A stretch of 64,000 nt of DNA from Peptoniphilus ovalis. GTDB taxonomy: Bacteria; Bacillota; Clostridia; Tissierellales; Peptoniphilaceae. This document shows positions 34,675 through 42,918 of the stretch, one piece after another; position 1 is the first letter of the stretch; each line of letters opens with the position of its first letter. The notes beneath the pieces were generated by a model. That model searched no databases. It was not told where the DNA came from and worked only from the letters and a program-made list of their open reading frames with translations. Position numbers and translations under genes: made by a program. The DNA lies in the NCBI RefSeq assembly GCF_018919265.1, contig NZ_JAHLQO010000005.1:62001-126000 (forward strand). Reading direction: 5' to 3'.

Positions 34675-35991
34675 TCACCTTATTGAAAAAGCGTCTATTA
34701 AAGCACATCTTCTTCTACGTGCAAAATTTCTGGCACTTGTAGATCCTTCCCCTGTTCTATTAGCTATTGTAAAACTTACAGGATTTCCTTCCGAAAAACC
34801 TATACCATCTAGAGAACAACCATTTTTTATAAAAATTGATGTCTGCATTGTCTTAGCTGCAATATTTAATCTTTCAATACTATTTGAATGAATTCCAGCT
34901 GTATGACGAAGTCCTTGTTCAAGACATAGTGAAAATTCTAATGCTTCATCAAAATCTTTTGCTTTAATTACTGAAATTACAGGCATTAGTAATTCTTCTA
35001 TTGCAAATGGATGTATTTTTGGTACATCAACAGCTATTAATTTATAGTCTCCACTATAATTTATTCCTGAAAAATCTAAAATCTCTTTAACACTTTTTCC
35101 ACCTAAGAATTTATTTGGTTTTAAATCTTCTGTTAATAAAACTTTTGAAAGTTTTAACATATCTTCAAAAGTATCTATGTAAAATACTTTTTCTTTTTCA
35201 AGTGCTTCTTTAAATTTTTCATATATAGTTTCGACAATGACTATATTCTTTTCTGTTACACATAATATATTATTATCAAAACTTGCACCTTTTACGATAC
35301 AATTCGCAGCTTTATCTATATCAGCTGTCTCATCAACAATAAAAGTTGGGTTTGCTGCTCCACCAGAAATGACTTTTTTATCACACTTATTTGCCGTTCT
35401 AGCAATTTCGCTTCCACCTGTTACTACAAGTAAATTTACATCTGGATGATACATGATTTCTTGTATACTTTTTATACTAACTTCTGATAATGTTGTTACT
35501 AAATTATCTATCCCACATGTTTTTAAAATTGCGCTTGCAATAATATCTGTTAAATACTTAGTAACCTCAATAGCTCTTGGATGTGGACACAATATTACAG
35601 AATTTCCAGCAGCTAATAATCCTATTGTATTATTAATTACTGTTGCTATCGGATTAGTACTTGGCATTATTGCACACGCAATACCAAATGCTGAGTATTC
35701 ATAAAGCGTCATTACTTTATCTTTAGTCAAAACTTCTGAAATCAAATCTTCAGTACCAGGAGTTCTCTCAATACTCAATTTTATTTTTTGAATTTTAGAA
35801 TCAATACATCCCATGCAAGTTTCTTCATAACTTTTTTGTGCAAGTTCTTCAACATGATTTAAAAGTTCTTCTCTCAAAGCTTTTATTATTTCTTCTCTAT
35901 TTGAAATTCCAAGCTCTTTATATAATTTTAAAGCTGATTTTGATGCATCTATAGCATCACAAACAGTATCAAAAACTGATCTTTTACTCAT
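34675..35991 (-). CDS. Second CoA-acylating aldehyde dehydrogenase, untagged
   Basis: 438 residues of the PduP/EutE family: NPIATVINN, CPHPRAIEVTK, GGAANPTFIVDE and catalytic Cys in FDNNILCVTEKN. It lacks the N-terminal encapsulation peptide of the enzyme at 26289 and differs in key loops (GGAANP instead of GAGNPP). It could favour another aldehyde, work outside the shell, or form mixed oligomers with the tagged enzyme. Transcribed from the same operon, ahead of the alcohol dehydrogenase. Confidence 0.9.
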   Translation of the reverse strand: MSKRSVFDTVCDAIDASKSALKLYKELGISNREEIIKALREELLNHVEELAQKSYEETCMGCIDSKIQKIKLSIERTPGTEDLISEVLTKDKVMTLYEYSAFGIACAIMPSTNPIATVINNTIGLLAAGNSVILCPHPRAIEVTKYLTDIIASAILKTCGIDNLVTTLSEVSIKSIQEIMYHPDVNLLVVTGGSEIARTANKCDKKVISGGAANPTFIVDETADIDKAANCIVKGASFDNNILCVTEKNIVIVETIYEKFKEALEKEKVFYIDTFEDMLKLSKVLLTEDLKPNKFLGGKSVKEILDFSGINYSGDYKLIAVDVPKIHPFAIEELLMPVISVIKAKDFDEALEFSLCLEQGLRHTAGIHSNSIERLNIAAKTMQTSIFIKNGCSLDGIGFSEGNPVSFTIANRTGEGSTSARNFARRRRCALIDAFSIR

Positions 35992-35999
35992 ATTTCACC

Positions 36000-36278
36000 T
36001 CACACAATTAATTCATCTATTATACCTATTATTGCTAAATCTATTACTGAATCTTTTCTTTGATTTTCAACACGAACCGAAGAACCCGCCCCTACAAGTA
36101 CAAGTTCTCCAATACCTGCTCCTACATAATCTGCAGCAACAGATTCATTTTTATACTCTTCTCCATTTGCATTAATAGGTTGTATAATCATAAGCTTATA
36201 GCCAACTAATGTGTCATTTTTTCTCGTCGCTACTACATTACCTACAACTTTTGCAATAAACATACTATCACTACTCAC
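36000..36278 (-). CDS. BMC-P pentameric vertex protein (EutN/PduN/CcmL family)
   Basis: 92 residues: MFIAKVVGNVVATRKNDTLVGYKLMIIQP, AADYVGAGIGELVLVGAGSSVR, and DLAIIGIIDELIV are the three landmarks of the family. Five copies form the pentamer that caps the vertices of the shell. Overlaps the preceding BMC-H gene by eight bases. One BMC-P gene is enough to close a shell and it is the only one in the locus. Confidence 0.95.
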   Translation of the reverse strand: MSSDSMFIAKVVGNVVATRKNDTLVGYKLMIIQPINANGEEYKNESVAADYVGAGIGELVLVGAGSSVRVENQRKDSVIDLAIIGIIDELIV

Positions 36279-36834
36279 TTACTTTAGGATTTTTATCAAT
36301 TTTATCTTCTGTTTGAGATTTTTTTACCTTTAATTTTGCATTATCAGTTTTTGTTTTTGCTTCTTTAGTGCTTATTTTATCTTTTTCAACTACTTTAGTT
36401 TCTTCTTTAGCTTCTTTAGTTTCAACTTTAGCTTCTTTAGTTTCAACTTTAGTTTCAGCATTTTTTGTTTCCTTATCTGATACCTTTGGACTATTTTCTT
36501 TTACTTCCTTAGACTTATTATCTTTTATTTCTTTGGATTTATTATCTTTTCTATTTTCTTTATCTAAATCAAATACACTGTCAAGCCCTTTAGCTGGTCT
36601 TGGAATTACTTTTGATGAAACAAATTTATCGAATGAAATAGCCAAACTTTTTCCAGAATCGATTGCAGCTTTAACTGCTCCTACATCTCCTGAAATTTTT
36701 ACAGTAACAAATCCCATACCTTTTGTAATTTCTACATTTTCCATTTGTACATTAGCTGCCTTTAACATTGTATCAGCAACTATTATTGCATTTGTAAGAC
36801 CTATTACCTCTATCAGACCTAGTGCTCTATTCAT
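36271..36834 (-). CDS. BMC-H shell protein with long charged C-terminal tail
   Basis: 187 residues: a standard BMC-H domain (1-85; [49 protein letters not shown]) and then about 100 residues made almost only of Lys, Glu, Asp, Asn, Ser, Thr and Val with repeats of the type ETKEAKVETKEAK. The tail is predicted to be disordered and strongly charged, positive and negative mixed. Comparable in layout to PduK-type extended shell proteins but with no Cys/Fe-S motif. The tail may tether cargo, other shells or the cell pole. Confidence 0.9.
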   Translation of the reverse strand: MNRALGLIEVIGLTNAIIVADTMLKAANVQMENVEITKGMGFVTVKISGDVGAVKAAIDSGKSLAISFDKFVSSKVIPRPAKGLDSVFDLDKENRKDNKSKEIKDNKSKEVKENSPKVSDKETKNAETKVETKEAKVETKEAKEETKVVEKDKISTKEAKTKTDNAKLKVKKSQTEDKIDKNPKVSE

Positions 36835-37351
36835 ACTTATTCACTTCCTCTATATCAACAATTTTGACTCCATAGCTCAAAATTTCATCATAATATCCTA
36901 ACAATTTATTAATATAATTTTTAGGTTCCTTGCCTGTTACTTTCTTAACAGTTTCTTTCCATAAGTAGACAGAATTTCCCTTTTCGAAAAGTTTCATAAC
37001 TAATCTAGATTCATATTCTTCTTCATCAAATAAAATTACATTGATTATATTCTTTAATTTAATATCTAAAAAAAATGTATCATTCTCAGAAATTAAATCT
37101 AAATTATCATCATTTAGATTGATTACTTCATTCCATATTAAATAATTGGATATTATATTTTTATGATAATCACTTAATTCATTACTAATGATACAATTAG
37201 CATTGATTTTTAAATTTTTAATTATATCAAGAGCAAAATAATATTTATTGTTCCAGGGTTTTGAGAATATAAAATTAATTCTTTTATTTTTAGAAATTTG
37301 AAGTATAGCAAGTTTTATAATTTCTTCAAATTCTTCTTTACTTATATTCAT
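36827..37351 (-). CDS. BMC-operon flavoprotein-like protein (tentative)
   Basis: 174 residues, soluble. The order of hydrophobic strands, the stretch EEEYESRLVMKLFEKGNSVYLWK and the end YDEILSYGVKIVDIEE recall the small flavoprotein (phosphopantothenoylcysteine-decarboxylase fold) genes of glycyl-radical BMC loci, but I see no clear FMN loop and the assignment is weak. The N-terminus EEFEEIIKLAILQISKNK could be an encapsulation helix. Overlaps the next gene by eight bases. Function not known. Confidence 0.5.
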   Translation of the reverse strand: MNISKEEFEEIIKLAILQISKNKRINFIFSKPWNNKYYFALDIIKNLKINANCIISNELSDYHKNIISNYLIWNEVINLNDDNLDLISENDTFFLDIKLKNIINVILFDEEEYESRLVMKLFEKGNSVYLWKETVKKVTGKEPKNYINKLLGYYDEILSYGVKIVDIEEVNKYE

Positions 37352-37370
37352 TTAATCACCTTTTTTTAAT

Positions 37371-37407
37371 AGAAAAGTTAAAATACAAAATGTATTTTAA
37401 CTTTTCT
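37371..37407 (-). other. Strong intercistronic stem-loop in the BMC operon
   Basis: 17-bp perfect stem with a 3-nt loop, 21 bp after the BMC-H stop and 20 bp before the next start. No U tract follows on the minus strand. Probably protects the 3' end of the upstream shell and dehydratase mRNA or lowers downstream expression. Confidence 0.8.
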
Positions 37408-37427
37408 AAATAGTTTATGGCTTTATA

Positions 37428-37709
37428 TTATTTATCAAAATGAGGAATAATTTTTTCAGTATCAGTATGTGGCCTTGGTATTACATGAATAGATACAACT
37501 TCTCCAACAGCTCTAGCTGAAGCTGCACCTGCATCTGTAGCTGCCTTAACTGCTCCTACATCTCCTCTAACCATAACAGTTACAAGTCCAGATCCTATTT
37601 TTTCATATCCTACTAATGTTACATTAGCTGCTTTAACCATAGCATCTGCTGCTTCAATTGCTCCTACTAAACCTTTTGTTTCAACCATTCCTAATGCGTC
37701 TGAATTCAT
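37428..37709 (-). CDS. pduA: BMC-H hexameric shell protein (PduA/EutM-like)
   Basis: 93-residue canonical [41 protein letters not shown]-type opening, pore segment near [19 protein letters not shown], and IHVIPRPH. Expected to be the main facet tile, with a hydrophilic central pore for diol and product passage. Lies between BMC-T and the strong hairpin at 37371, so likely the most abundant shell protein. Confidence 0.96.
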   Translation of the reverse strand: MNSDALGMVETKGLVGAIEAADAMVKAANVTLVGYEKIGSGLVTVMVRGDVGAVKAATDAGAASARAVGEVVSIHVIPRPHTDTEKIIPHFDK

Positions 37710-37753
37710 AATATACCTCCTAAATTTTTTATACTAATTTATATACTTTTATG

Positions 37754-38542
37754 TTAAATGTAAGGACTTGTAGTTGACTTTGGTTCATCTCCCAAAGATC
37801 CAAGTAACTTCTTACCAACTTCAATCGCTGCTTTAACTGCTTGACGAACTGCACCAGAATCTCCTGTAAAGGAAAGTATAACTTCGTTTGAGAAACTTGT
37901 GCCTTGTGCAGGTGAAGAATATCCCACAACTTCTACGTTAGCTGCTTTAACTGCAACATCTGCTAAAACTGTTCCTATTACTGCAGGAGCACCTATTACC
38001 ATACCAAAACTTTTTCCTAGTGGTGTTCCAAAAGCTTTTTCTAGGCAATAACTTGCTCTTGCTGTGTATTGAAATTCAAGGTGTCCTGCATCATTTCCGT
38101 AAACATCTCCAAAATATTTTGGAAGAACATCTAGTGCAATTTCAACGGCACGTCTTGCATCAGAAACATCTTCAGCTCCTATATATATTAAGCTTCCATG
38201 TCCTGCTCCTCCCTTAGTATCTCTTGGAAGTTCTACTGTTATAACTTCAGTATTAGTAGCTTTTACAGCATCATCTACTGCCATTATTTGTGGACCTGCT
38301 CCTGTTCTTGATCCAATGATACCAATTGATTTAAATTTTCCTAAATTCATTTTTTCAACTAATATTGGATCCACGCTTGCTATAACAAGACCGATAGTAT
38401 CTCCTATTGATGTTCCAACAAATTCTGTAACATCTACTGATTTTTTACATGTACTAGAACAGCATTCTCCAGCTTCTTTTTTATCCATTCCTAATTCGCT
38501 AGAAACTTGTCCCATTATTTTTTCTAATAATTCTTTATCCAT
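37754..38542 (-). CDS. pduB: BMC-T tandem-domain shell protein (PduB-like)
   Basis: 262 residues: an N-terminal extension (1-40) followed by two fused BMC domains (about 45-150 and 155-250), with SIGDTIGLVIASVDPILVEKM and GMVIGAPAVIGTVLADVAVKAANVEVV. Forms pseudohexameric trimers with a gated pore. The extension has an encapsulation-type helix (ELLEKIMGQVSSELGM) and a Cys-rich ECCSSTC; in Pdu systems the PduB N-terminus links the shell to the enzymatic core. Ten bp from the activase gene. Confidence 0.95.
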   Translation of the reverse strand: MDKELLEKIMGQVSSELGMDKKEAGECCSSTCKKSVDVTEFVGTSIGDTIGLVIASVDPILVEKMNLGKFKSIGIIGSRTGAGPQIMAVDDAVKATNTEVITVELPRDTKGGAGHGSLIYIGAEDVSDARRAVEIALDVLPKYFGDVYGNDAGHLEFQYTARASYCLEKAFGTPLGKSFGMVIGAPAVIGTVLADVAVKAANVEVVGYSSPAQGTSFSNEVILSFTGDSGAVRQAVKAAIEVGKKLLGSLGDEPKSTTSPYI

Positions 38543-38551
38543 AATTTCTCC

Positions 38552-39469
38552 TTAGCCTCCAACTTGGCATACTAATCCATTAGATTCTACAAAAGTCTTT
38601 AATTTATCTACATATTTGTCATCTAATTTTTTAAGATTAGATAATTCATAATCCCTACCTAATAAATAATATTTACCTTCTCCATAGTTGTGATAAGGCA
38701 AAATATGAAGCTCTTTAACATTTGGGAGAGTCTTTACAAATTTTACAATATCACTAAACTCTTTTTCATCAGCATTTACTCCAGGGATTGTAGGCACCCT
38801 TATAATCGTCTCTGATATATTTTGTATAATACTTGCATTTTTCTTTATTAATTTATTACTTACTCCAGTAACTTTCTTGTGGATTTCATCATTATTTGTC
38901 TTAATATCTAATAGTACTAAATCAACATGTGGTATAACCTTATTTATAGCTTCTTCTGTTGCATATCCTTCGGTCTCTAATGCAGTATGCCAACCTCTGG
39001 CCTTACAAGCTCTAAATAATTCTTTTGCAAATTCAGGTTGCATTAAGGTTTCGCCACCTGAAAGTGTAATACCACCATTAGAACTAAAATAATATTTCTC
39101 ATCTTTTTTTAGTTCTTCTATTACTTCAGATACCGTCATCAATTTACCTTTTACTTCTAAAGCACTAGATGGACAAACATTGGCGCACTCTCCGCACATT
39201 ATGCATTTACTTCTATCTACAAAATTAGGATTTGAAGTATCAAGTGCACCTTGTTTGCATGCTTTTATACATAAACCACAGTGTATGCAAAGAATTTTTC
39301 TAAACATTAATTCCTTTTCTTTTCTTTGCGACTCTGGGTTTGAACACCAAATACATCTCAAGGGACAACCTTTTAAGAATACTATGGTTCTAATACCAGG
39401 ACCGTCATTAATAGAATACCTTTGAATATCAAATACGACGCCCTTTTCATTATAATTTATAGAATCCAT
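38552..39469 (-). CDS. Glycyl radical enzyme activase (radical SAM)
   Basis: 305 residues from the ATG at 39469, which follows GGAGGTGAC; a GTG 12 nt upstream is less likely. Radical-SAM motif CPLRCIWC (CX3CX2C) near residue 30 in FLKGCPLRCIWCSNPE, then two ferredoxin-type clusters (CIHCGLCIKAC and CIMCGECANVC), GGITLSGGETLMQP for SAM binding and later TIIRVPTIPGVN. Uses SAM and an electron to put the radical on Gly833 of the dehydratase encoded directly upstream. The adjacent metK probably supplies SAM. Confidence 0.95.
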   Translation of the reverse strand: MDSINYNEKGVVFDIQRYSINDGPGIRTIVFLKGCPLRCIWCSNPESQRKEKELMFRKILCIHCGLCIKACKQGALDTSNPNFVDRSKCIMCGECANVCPSSALEVKGKLMTVSEVIEELKKDEKYYFSSNGGITLSGGETLMQPEFAKELFRACKARGWHTALETEGYATEEAINKVIPHVDLVLLDIKTNNDEIHKKVTGVSNKLIKKNASIIQNISETIIRVPTIPGVNADEKEFSDIVKFVKTLPNVKELHILPYHNYGEGKYYLLGRDYELSNLKKLDDKYVDKLKTFVESNGLVCQVGG

Positions 39470-39519
39470 AGTCACCTCCACTTTACATAGCGTGTTTTTA
39501 TTCTATAATTTCATCTCTA

Positions 39520-42093
39520 TTACATCATATGTTCTGTTCTGTTGATGATATCATCTTGAACTTCTTTAGCTAATGTTACGAAGTGAGCGGAATATCCAGC
39601 TACACGAACAAGTAAGTCTTTATGATCTTGAGGATTCTTTTGTGCTTCAATTAAAGTTTGTCTATCAACTACATTAAATTGAACGTGAGCTCCCTTTTGA
39701 TCAAAATAAGATTTAATAATAGAAACAAAGTTCTTTAATCCTTTTTCTCCTTCAACTGCTTTTGGAGAGAATTTTTGATTATAAAGTGTACCATTTGATG
39801 CTTGGAAATGAGGTAACTTAGCTACAGAGTTTGCAGCAGCTGTTGGACCATTAGCATCCTTTCCTTGTCTTGGGCTTACGCCGTCAGCAAGTGGTGCGTG
39901 AGCAACTCTACCGTCTGGAAGTGCTCCTACATCTTTACCAAATAATACGTTGGCAGATACTGGATAGATACCAGCTTGGAAACATCCTCCTCTAGGATTT
40001 ACATATTTATCAACTTCATCACAATAAATCTTTGATGCTCTAATAGCAAATGTATCGCAAAGTTCATTATCATTACCAAAGCTTTCTGTGTTATCAAGAA
40101 TTTTTTGAATAGTTCTAAATCTACCTGTTGTTTCTTGGCCGTTACATCCACATGTATTAGGTTGTAAATACTCTCCAGTTAATTTATTTTCAAGTTCATC
40201 TACATTTATTGATCCAGTAGAAGCTAAAATCTTCTTAACTGCATCGTAGATTTCTGCTTCATTCATTTCTCCAACCTTAGCAGAAACAGTTTGAGTATTG
40301 CATCCACATCCTGGCATTATAGAGTCTGTGAATCCAAAGTTTTCTTCTAGAGCTTCTTTTAATTCAGCAAGAGAGATTTTCTTATCTTCAAATACATTCT
40401 TATAAATTGCATAGAAAGAGTCTCCAGAATCTGCAACACCAAATGCTTGAGGTCCAGTAAAGTTGTAAATAGCTCCACCAGATTGTGCAGATTTACCTCT
40501 CTTAATACAATCGTCAACCATTGCTGACATAAATGGAAGATTTCCTCTTGAAGCGTGCGCATAGTCAACACAGTTATCAGCTTCAGCTAGATATCTTACA
40601 AAATATTCCATTTGTTTTTGATATGCATCAAATATATCATCGATAGATTTCATCTCAGTAAGTTCACCAGTTTTAGGTCCAAGTTGTTTTCCATTACATC
40701 TACCATTGTTAAGAGTTATTTCAAGAACTTTTGCAATGTTAAAGAATGCAGCATCATGCCATCCTTCAGTTCTGTGACCTGCTTGAGGTTCAACGCAACC
40801 GATTATAGAATAATCTCTAGCATCTTCAAGTTTTACTCCTCTTGATACTAAGTTTAGAATTATAACTTCATCATTATAGAATGCTGGAACACCATAACCA
40901 AGTCTTGAAACTTCACATGCTCTTAATAAAAATTCATATGGTGAATTTTGATGAACTCTTACTGAGAATGAAGGAGCTGGTAATGCAACGTGAGCAACAG
41001 CTTCCATACACATATATGAAATATCGTTAGTAGCGTCAACACCATATTCATCTTGTCCACCAACACATAGATTTTGGAATACTGCATATCCCGCGAATGC
41101 TTGAGCAGATACTTCATCACGTGTTTTATTAATATCATTTAATTTAACCCAAATACAGTCAACTAATTCTTGAGCAAATTCTTTAGTTATAGTTTGATCA
41201 TTCTTATATGATGGATACATATATTGATCAAATCTTCCTGGAGAAATTGAGTGTCCATTAGATTCAATTTGTACCATTATTTGTACAAACCAGAATGCTT
41301 GACAAGCTTCCCAAAAGTCTCTTGCACCATATTCTGGAACTCTCTTACAGTTTTCAGCTATTCTTAAAAGTTCTTGTTTTCTTGTTGGATTAATTTCACG
41401 GCTTGCAAGTTCTTCAGCTTTCTTTGCGTATCTGTGTGCAAAGTTAATTGCAGCATTATAAGAAATAATTACTGCTTTATAGAATTGCATTTTTTGGATT
41501 GCTTCTGGAGCAGTTTGATCCATTTCGTTCATAGCCTTAACAGTTTCTTCGATTACGCCTCTAAATCCTTTTTTTATGATTTTTGCATAATCAACATTAA
41601 CATGTCCTACACCACCAAAGAAATAGTTTCCTACAGTAAAGATACCATTAGATATACAATCTTTAGCTTCTTGGCTCATTAATGAATCAGCATATTCTGA
41701 AGTTGTTTTGCCTTTCCAATATTTGAAAATTTCGTGAAGTTCTTTTTTTGTTTCTTCAGGAATAACAAATGGGTCTGCCATACGAGTAGCCATTGTATCA
41801 AATTCAGCTTCTACCCATTCATATGAAAATTCTGGGCAAAGACCAGTAGATCTTGGATTAACAGTTATTGAACCAACAATTAATTCATCATCTCTAATTG
41901 TTACAGGAAGTTCATTAAATAATTTTTCAACAGCTTTAGCTCTTCTCAAAATATTTGTAAGACCTTCTGTTTCCTTGTAAGACTCAGTTATTAATCTAGC
42001 TCTATCAGATTCTACAACTGGTACAGCATCAATTATAACTTGTCTAAGTCTTTTAATTCTTTCACTAGGTTGTGAAAAACCTTTTTCTAACAT
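39520..42093 (-). CDS. B12-independent glycyl-radical diol dehydratase
   Basis: 857 residues. Active-site residues sit at the numbers I recall for Clostridium butyricum glycerol dehydratase: His164, His281, thiyl Cys433 and Glu435 in IIGCVEPQ, Asp447 in TEGWHD. The radical Gly is Gly833 in RVAGYSAHF. TEGWHDAAFF and the start argue for a diol dehydratase rather than choline lyase. An extra stretch of about 65-70 residues (about 585-655) carries GCGC and TCGC motifs. With PduL and shell genes the likely reaction is 1,2-propanediol to propanal; glycerol cannot be excluded. First gene of the operon. Confidence 0.93.
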   Translation of the reverse strand: MLEKGFSQPSERIKRLRQVIIDAVPVVESDRARLITESYKETEGLTNILRRAKAVEKLFNELPVTIRDDELIVGSITVNPRSTGLCPEFSYEWVEAEFDTMATRMADPFVIPEETKKELHEIFKYWKGKTTSEYADSLMSQEAKDCISNGIFTVGNYFFGGVGHVNVDYAKIIKKGFRGVIEETVKAMNEMDQTAPEAIQKMQFYKAVIISYNAAINFAHRYAKKAEELASREINPTRKQELLRIAENCKRVPEYGARDFWEACQAFWFVQIMVQIESNGHSISPGRFDQYMYPSYKNDQTITKEFAQELVDCIWVKLNDINKTRDEVSAQAFAGYAVFQNLCVGGQDEYGVDATNDISYMCMEAVAHVALPAPSFSVRVHQNSPYEFLLRACEVSRLGYGVPAFYNDEVIILNLVSRGVKLEDARDYSIIGCVEPQAGHRTEGWHDAAFFNIAKVLEITLNNGRCNGKQLGPKTGELTEMKSIDDIFDAYQKQMEYFVRYLAEADNCVDYAHASRGNLPFMSAMVDDCIKRGKSAQSGGAIYNFTGPQAFGVADSGDSFYAIYKNVFEDKKISLAELKEALEENFGFTDSIMPGCGCNTQTVSAKVGEMNEAEIYDAVKKILASTGSINVDELENKLTGEYLQPNTCGCNGQETTGRFRTIQKILDNTESFGNDNELCDTFAIRASKIYCDEVDKYVNPRGGCFQAGIYPVSANVLFGKDVGALPDGRVAHAPLADGVSPRQGKDANGPTAAANSVAKLPHFQASNGTLYNQKFSPKAVEGEKGLKNFVSIIKSYFDQKGAHVQFNVVDRQTLIEAQKNPQDHKDLLVRVAGYSAHFVTLAKEVQDDIINRTEHMM

Positions 42094-42175
42094 ATAAATA
42101 CCTCCTAAATTGTTTTTCGCTTATGTACCTTTCATCAAGCCTGAATAGATTATATAATGTGTGCTTTAATACGCT

Positions 42176-42205
42176 ATAATAGAATTAAAACTATATTAAT
42201 GTAAA
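42176..42205 (-). promoter_or_regulatory. Candidate promoter of the BMC operon
   Basis: On the minus strand TTTACA (42200-42205), 18-bp spacer, TATTAT (42176-42181), leaving a leader of about 75 nt before the dehydratase start. A weak match, as expected for an activated promoter. Confidence 0.4.
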
Positions 42206-42229
42206 ATTCAAACTTCTTTTTTTGAATTT
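42204..42229. promoter_or_regulatory. Dyad upstream of the BMC promoter
   Basis: Perfect 9-bp arms AAATTCAAA/TTTGAATTT with an 8-nt spacer, directly upstream of and touching the candidate -35. Position suits an activator. The rest of 42094-42381 is A+T-rich with no coding frame. Confidence 0.45.
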
Positions 42230-42332
42230 GTGTTTACTTTTTGTATGTTTTTTTAAATTTTTCATACTTTACAGTAAATTATATTCAAAATAAACTTTTT
42301 TATGTTAAATATAAACCTTTTCCCCACTTGTA

Positions 42333-42361
42333 TTGAATAATTAATTCTATTTAAATAAAAT
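42333..42361 (+). promoter_or_regulatory. Promoter of the pduT-DUF4037-DUF4125 operon
   Basis: TTGAAT (42333-42338), 17-bp spacer, TAAAAT (42356-42361), then a GAGGAAG ribosome site and ATG at 42382. Confidence 0.55.
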
Positions 42362-42381
42362 GTCTGTGAGGAAGTGGTTTT

Positions 42382-42918
42382 ATGTTATCTTCTTTTTTAC
42401 TTGTCGAATTTCCTAGCATTGCTATTGGATATAAAGAAATAAATGACATAATATTAAACTATCCAGTATACCTATTCTTATCTAGAAATGTGTGTCCTGG
42501 TAGAATTGTTTTCATATTAAATGGTAATGATAATGACATATTGGATATTCACAACTATTTTAAAACTAATAAGATTTTATCTATTGATATTCTTAATGTT
42601 GAGGAAGAAGTCATTGCAAAAATTAATAAAAATACTAAGGCATCTGATATTTCAAAGTCATCTCTTATGATGTGTGAATTTAAAAATAGTATCTCTGCAA
42701 TCAAGGCTTCTGATTTAGTTTTTAAAGCAGCCAATGTTAGTTTGTTAAAAATTTCATTTAGAGTAGGTCTTTTTGGAAAAAGTATTGCAATTTTTAGTGG
42801 ATTGTTATCAGATCTCGAAAGTTCTAAAACAATTATATTAGATAACTTTACAAATAAAGATGTAGTTGCTCTTGAAATAATAGAAAATCCCGTAGGTGAA
42901 TTATTAGAATGGATATGA
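42382..42918 (+). CDS. Divergent PduT-like tandem BMC shell protein
   Basis: 178 residues, two shortened BMC domains. The first (VEFPSIAIGYKEINDIILNYPVYLFLS) ends in NVCPGRIVFILNG, matching the (I/V)CPGK of PduT whose Cys binds a 4Fe-4S cluster at the trimer pore. The second has KNSISAIKASDLVFKAANVSLLKISFRVGLFGKSIAIFSG-type sequence. It is divergent in sequence and transcribed opposite to the main operon. Probably an electron-conducting or specialised facet protein. Overlaps the next gene by ten bases. Confidence 0.82.
   Translation: MLSSFLLVEFPSIAIGYKEINDIILNYPVYLFLSRNVCPGRIVFILNGNDNDILDIHNYFKTNKILSIDILNVEEEVIAKINKNTKASDISKSSLMMCEFKNSISAIKASDLVFKAANVSLLKISFRVGLFGKSIAIFSGLLSDLESSKTIILDNFTNKDVVALEIIENPVGELLEWI

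Noticed and set aside
36368-36901. Long Ser/Leu-rich plus-strand frame
   Set aside because: It is the antisense shadow of the Lys/Glu repeat tail of the BMC-H gene and has no ribosome site or family similarity.
37371-37407. Rho-independent terminator inside the BMC operon
   Set aside because: Stem is strong, but the downstream side on the coding strand is an A tract, not a T tract.
39520-42093. Choline trimethylamine-lyase (CutC)
   Set aside because: GCVEP is shared by both families, but the following TEGWHDAAFF, the start and the exact active-site numbering follow glycerol/propanediol dehydratase; no choline-specific genes accompany it.
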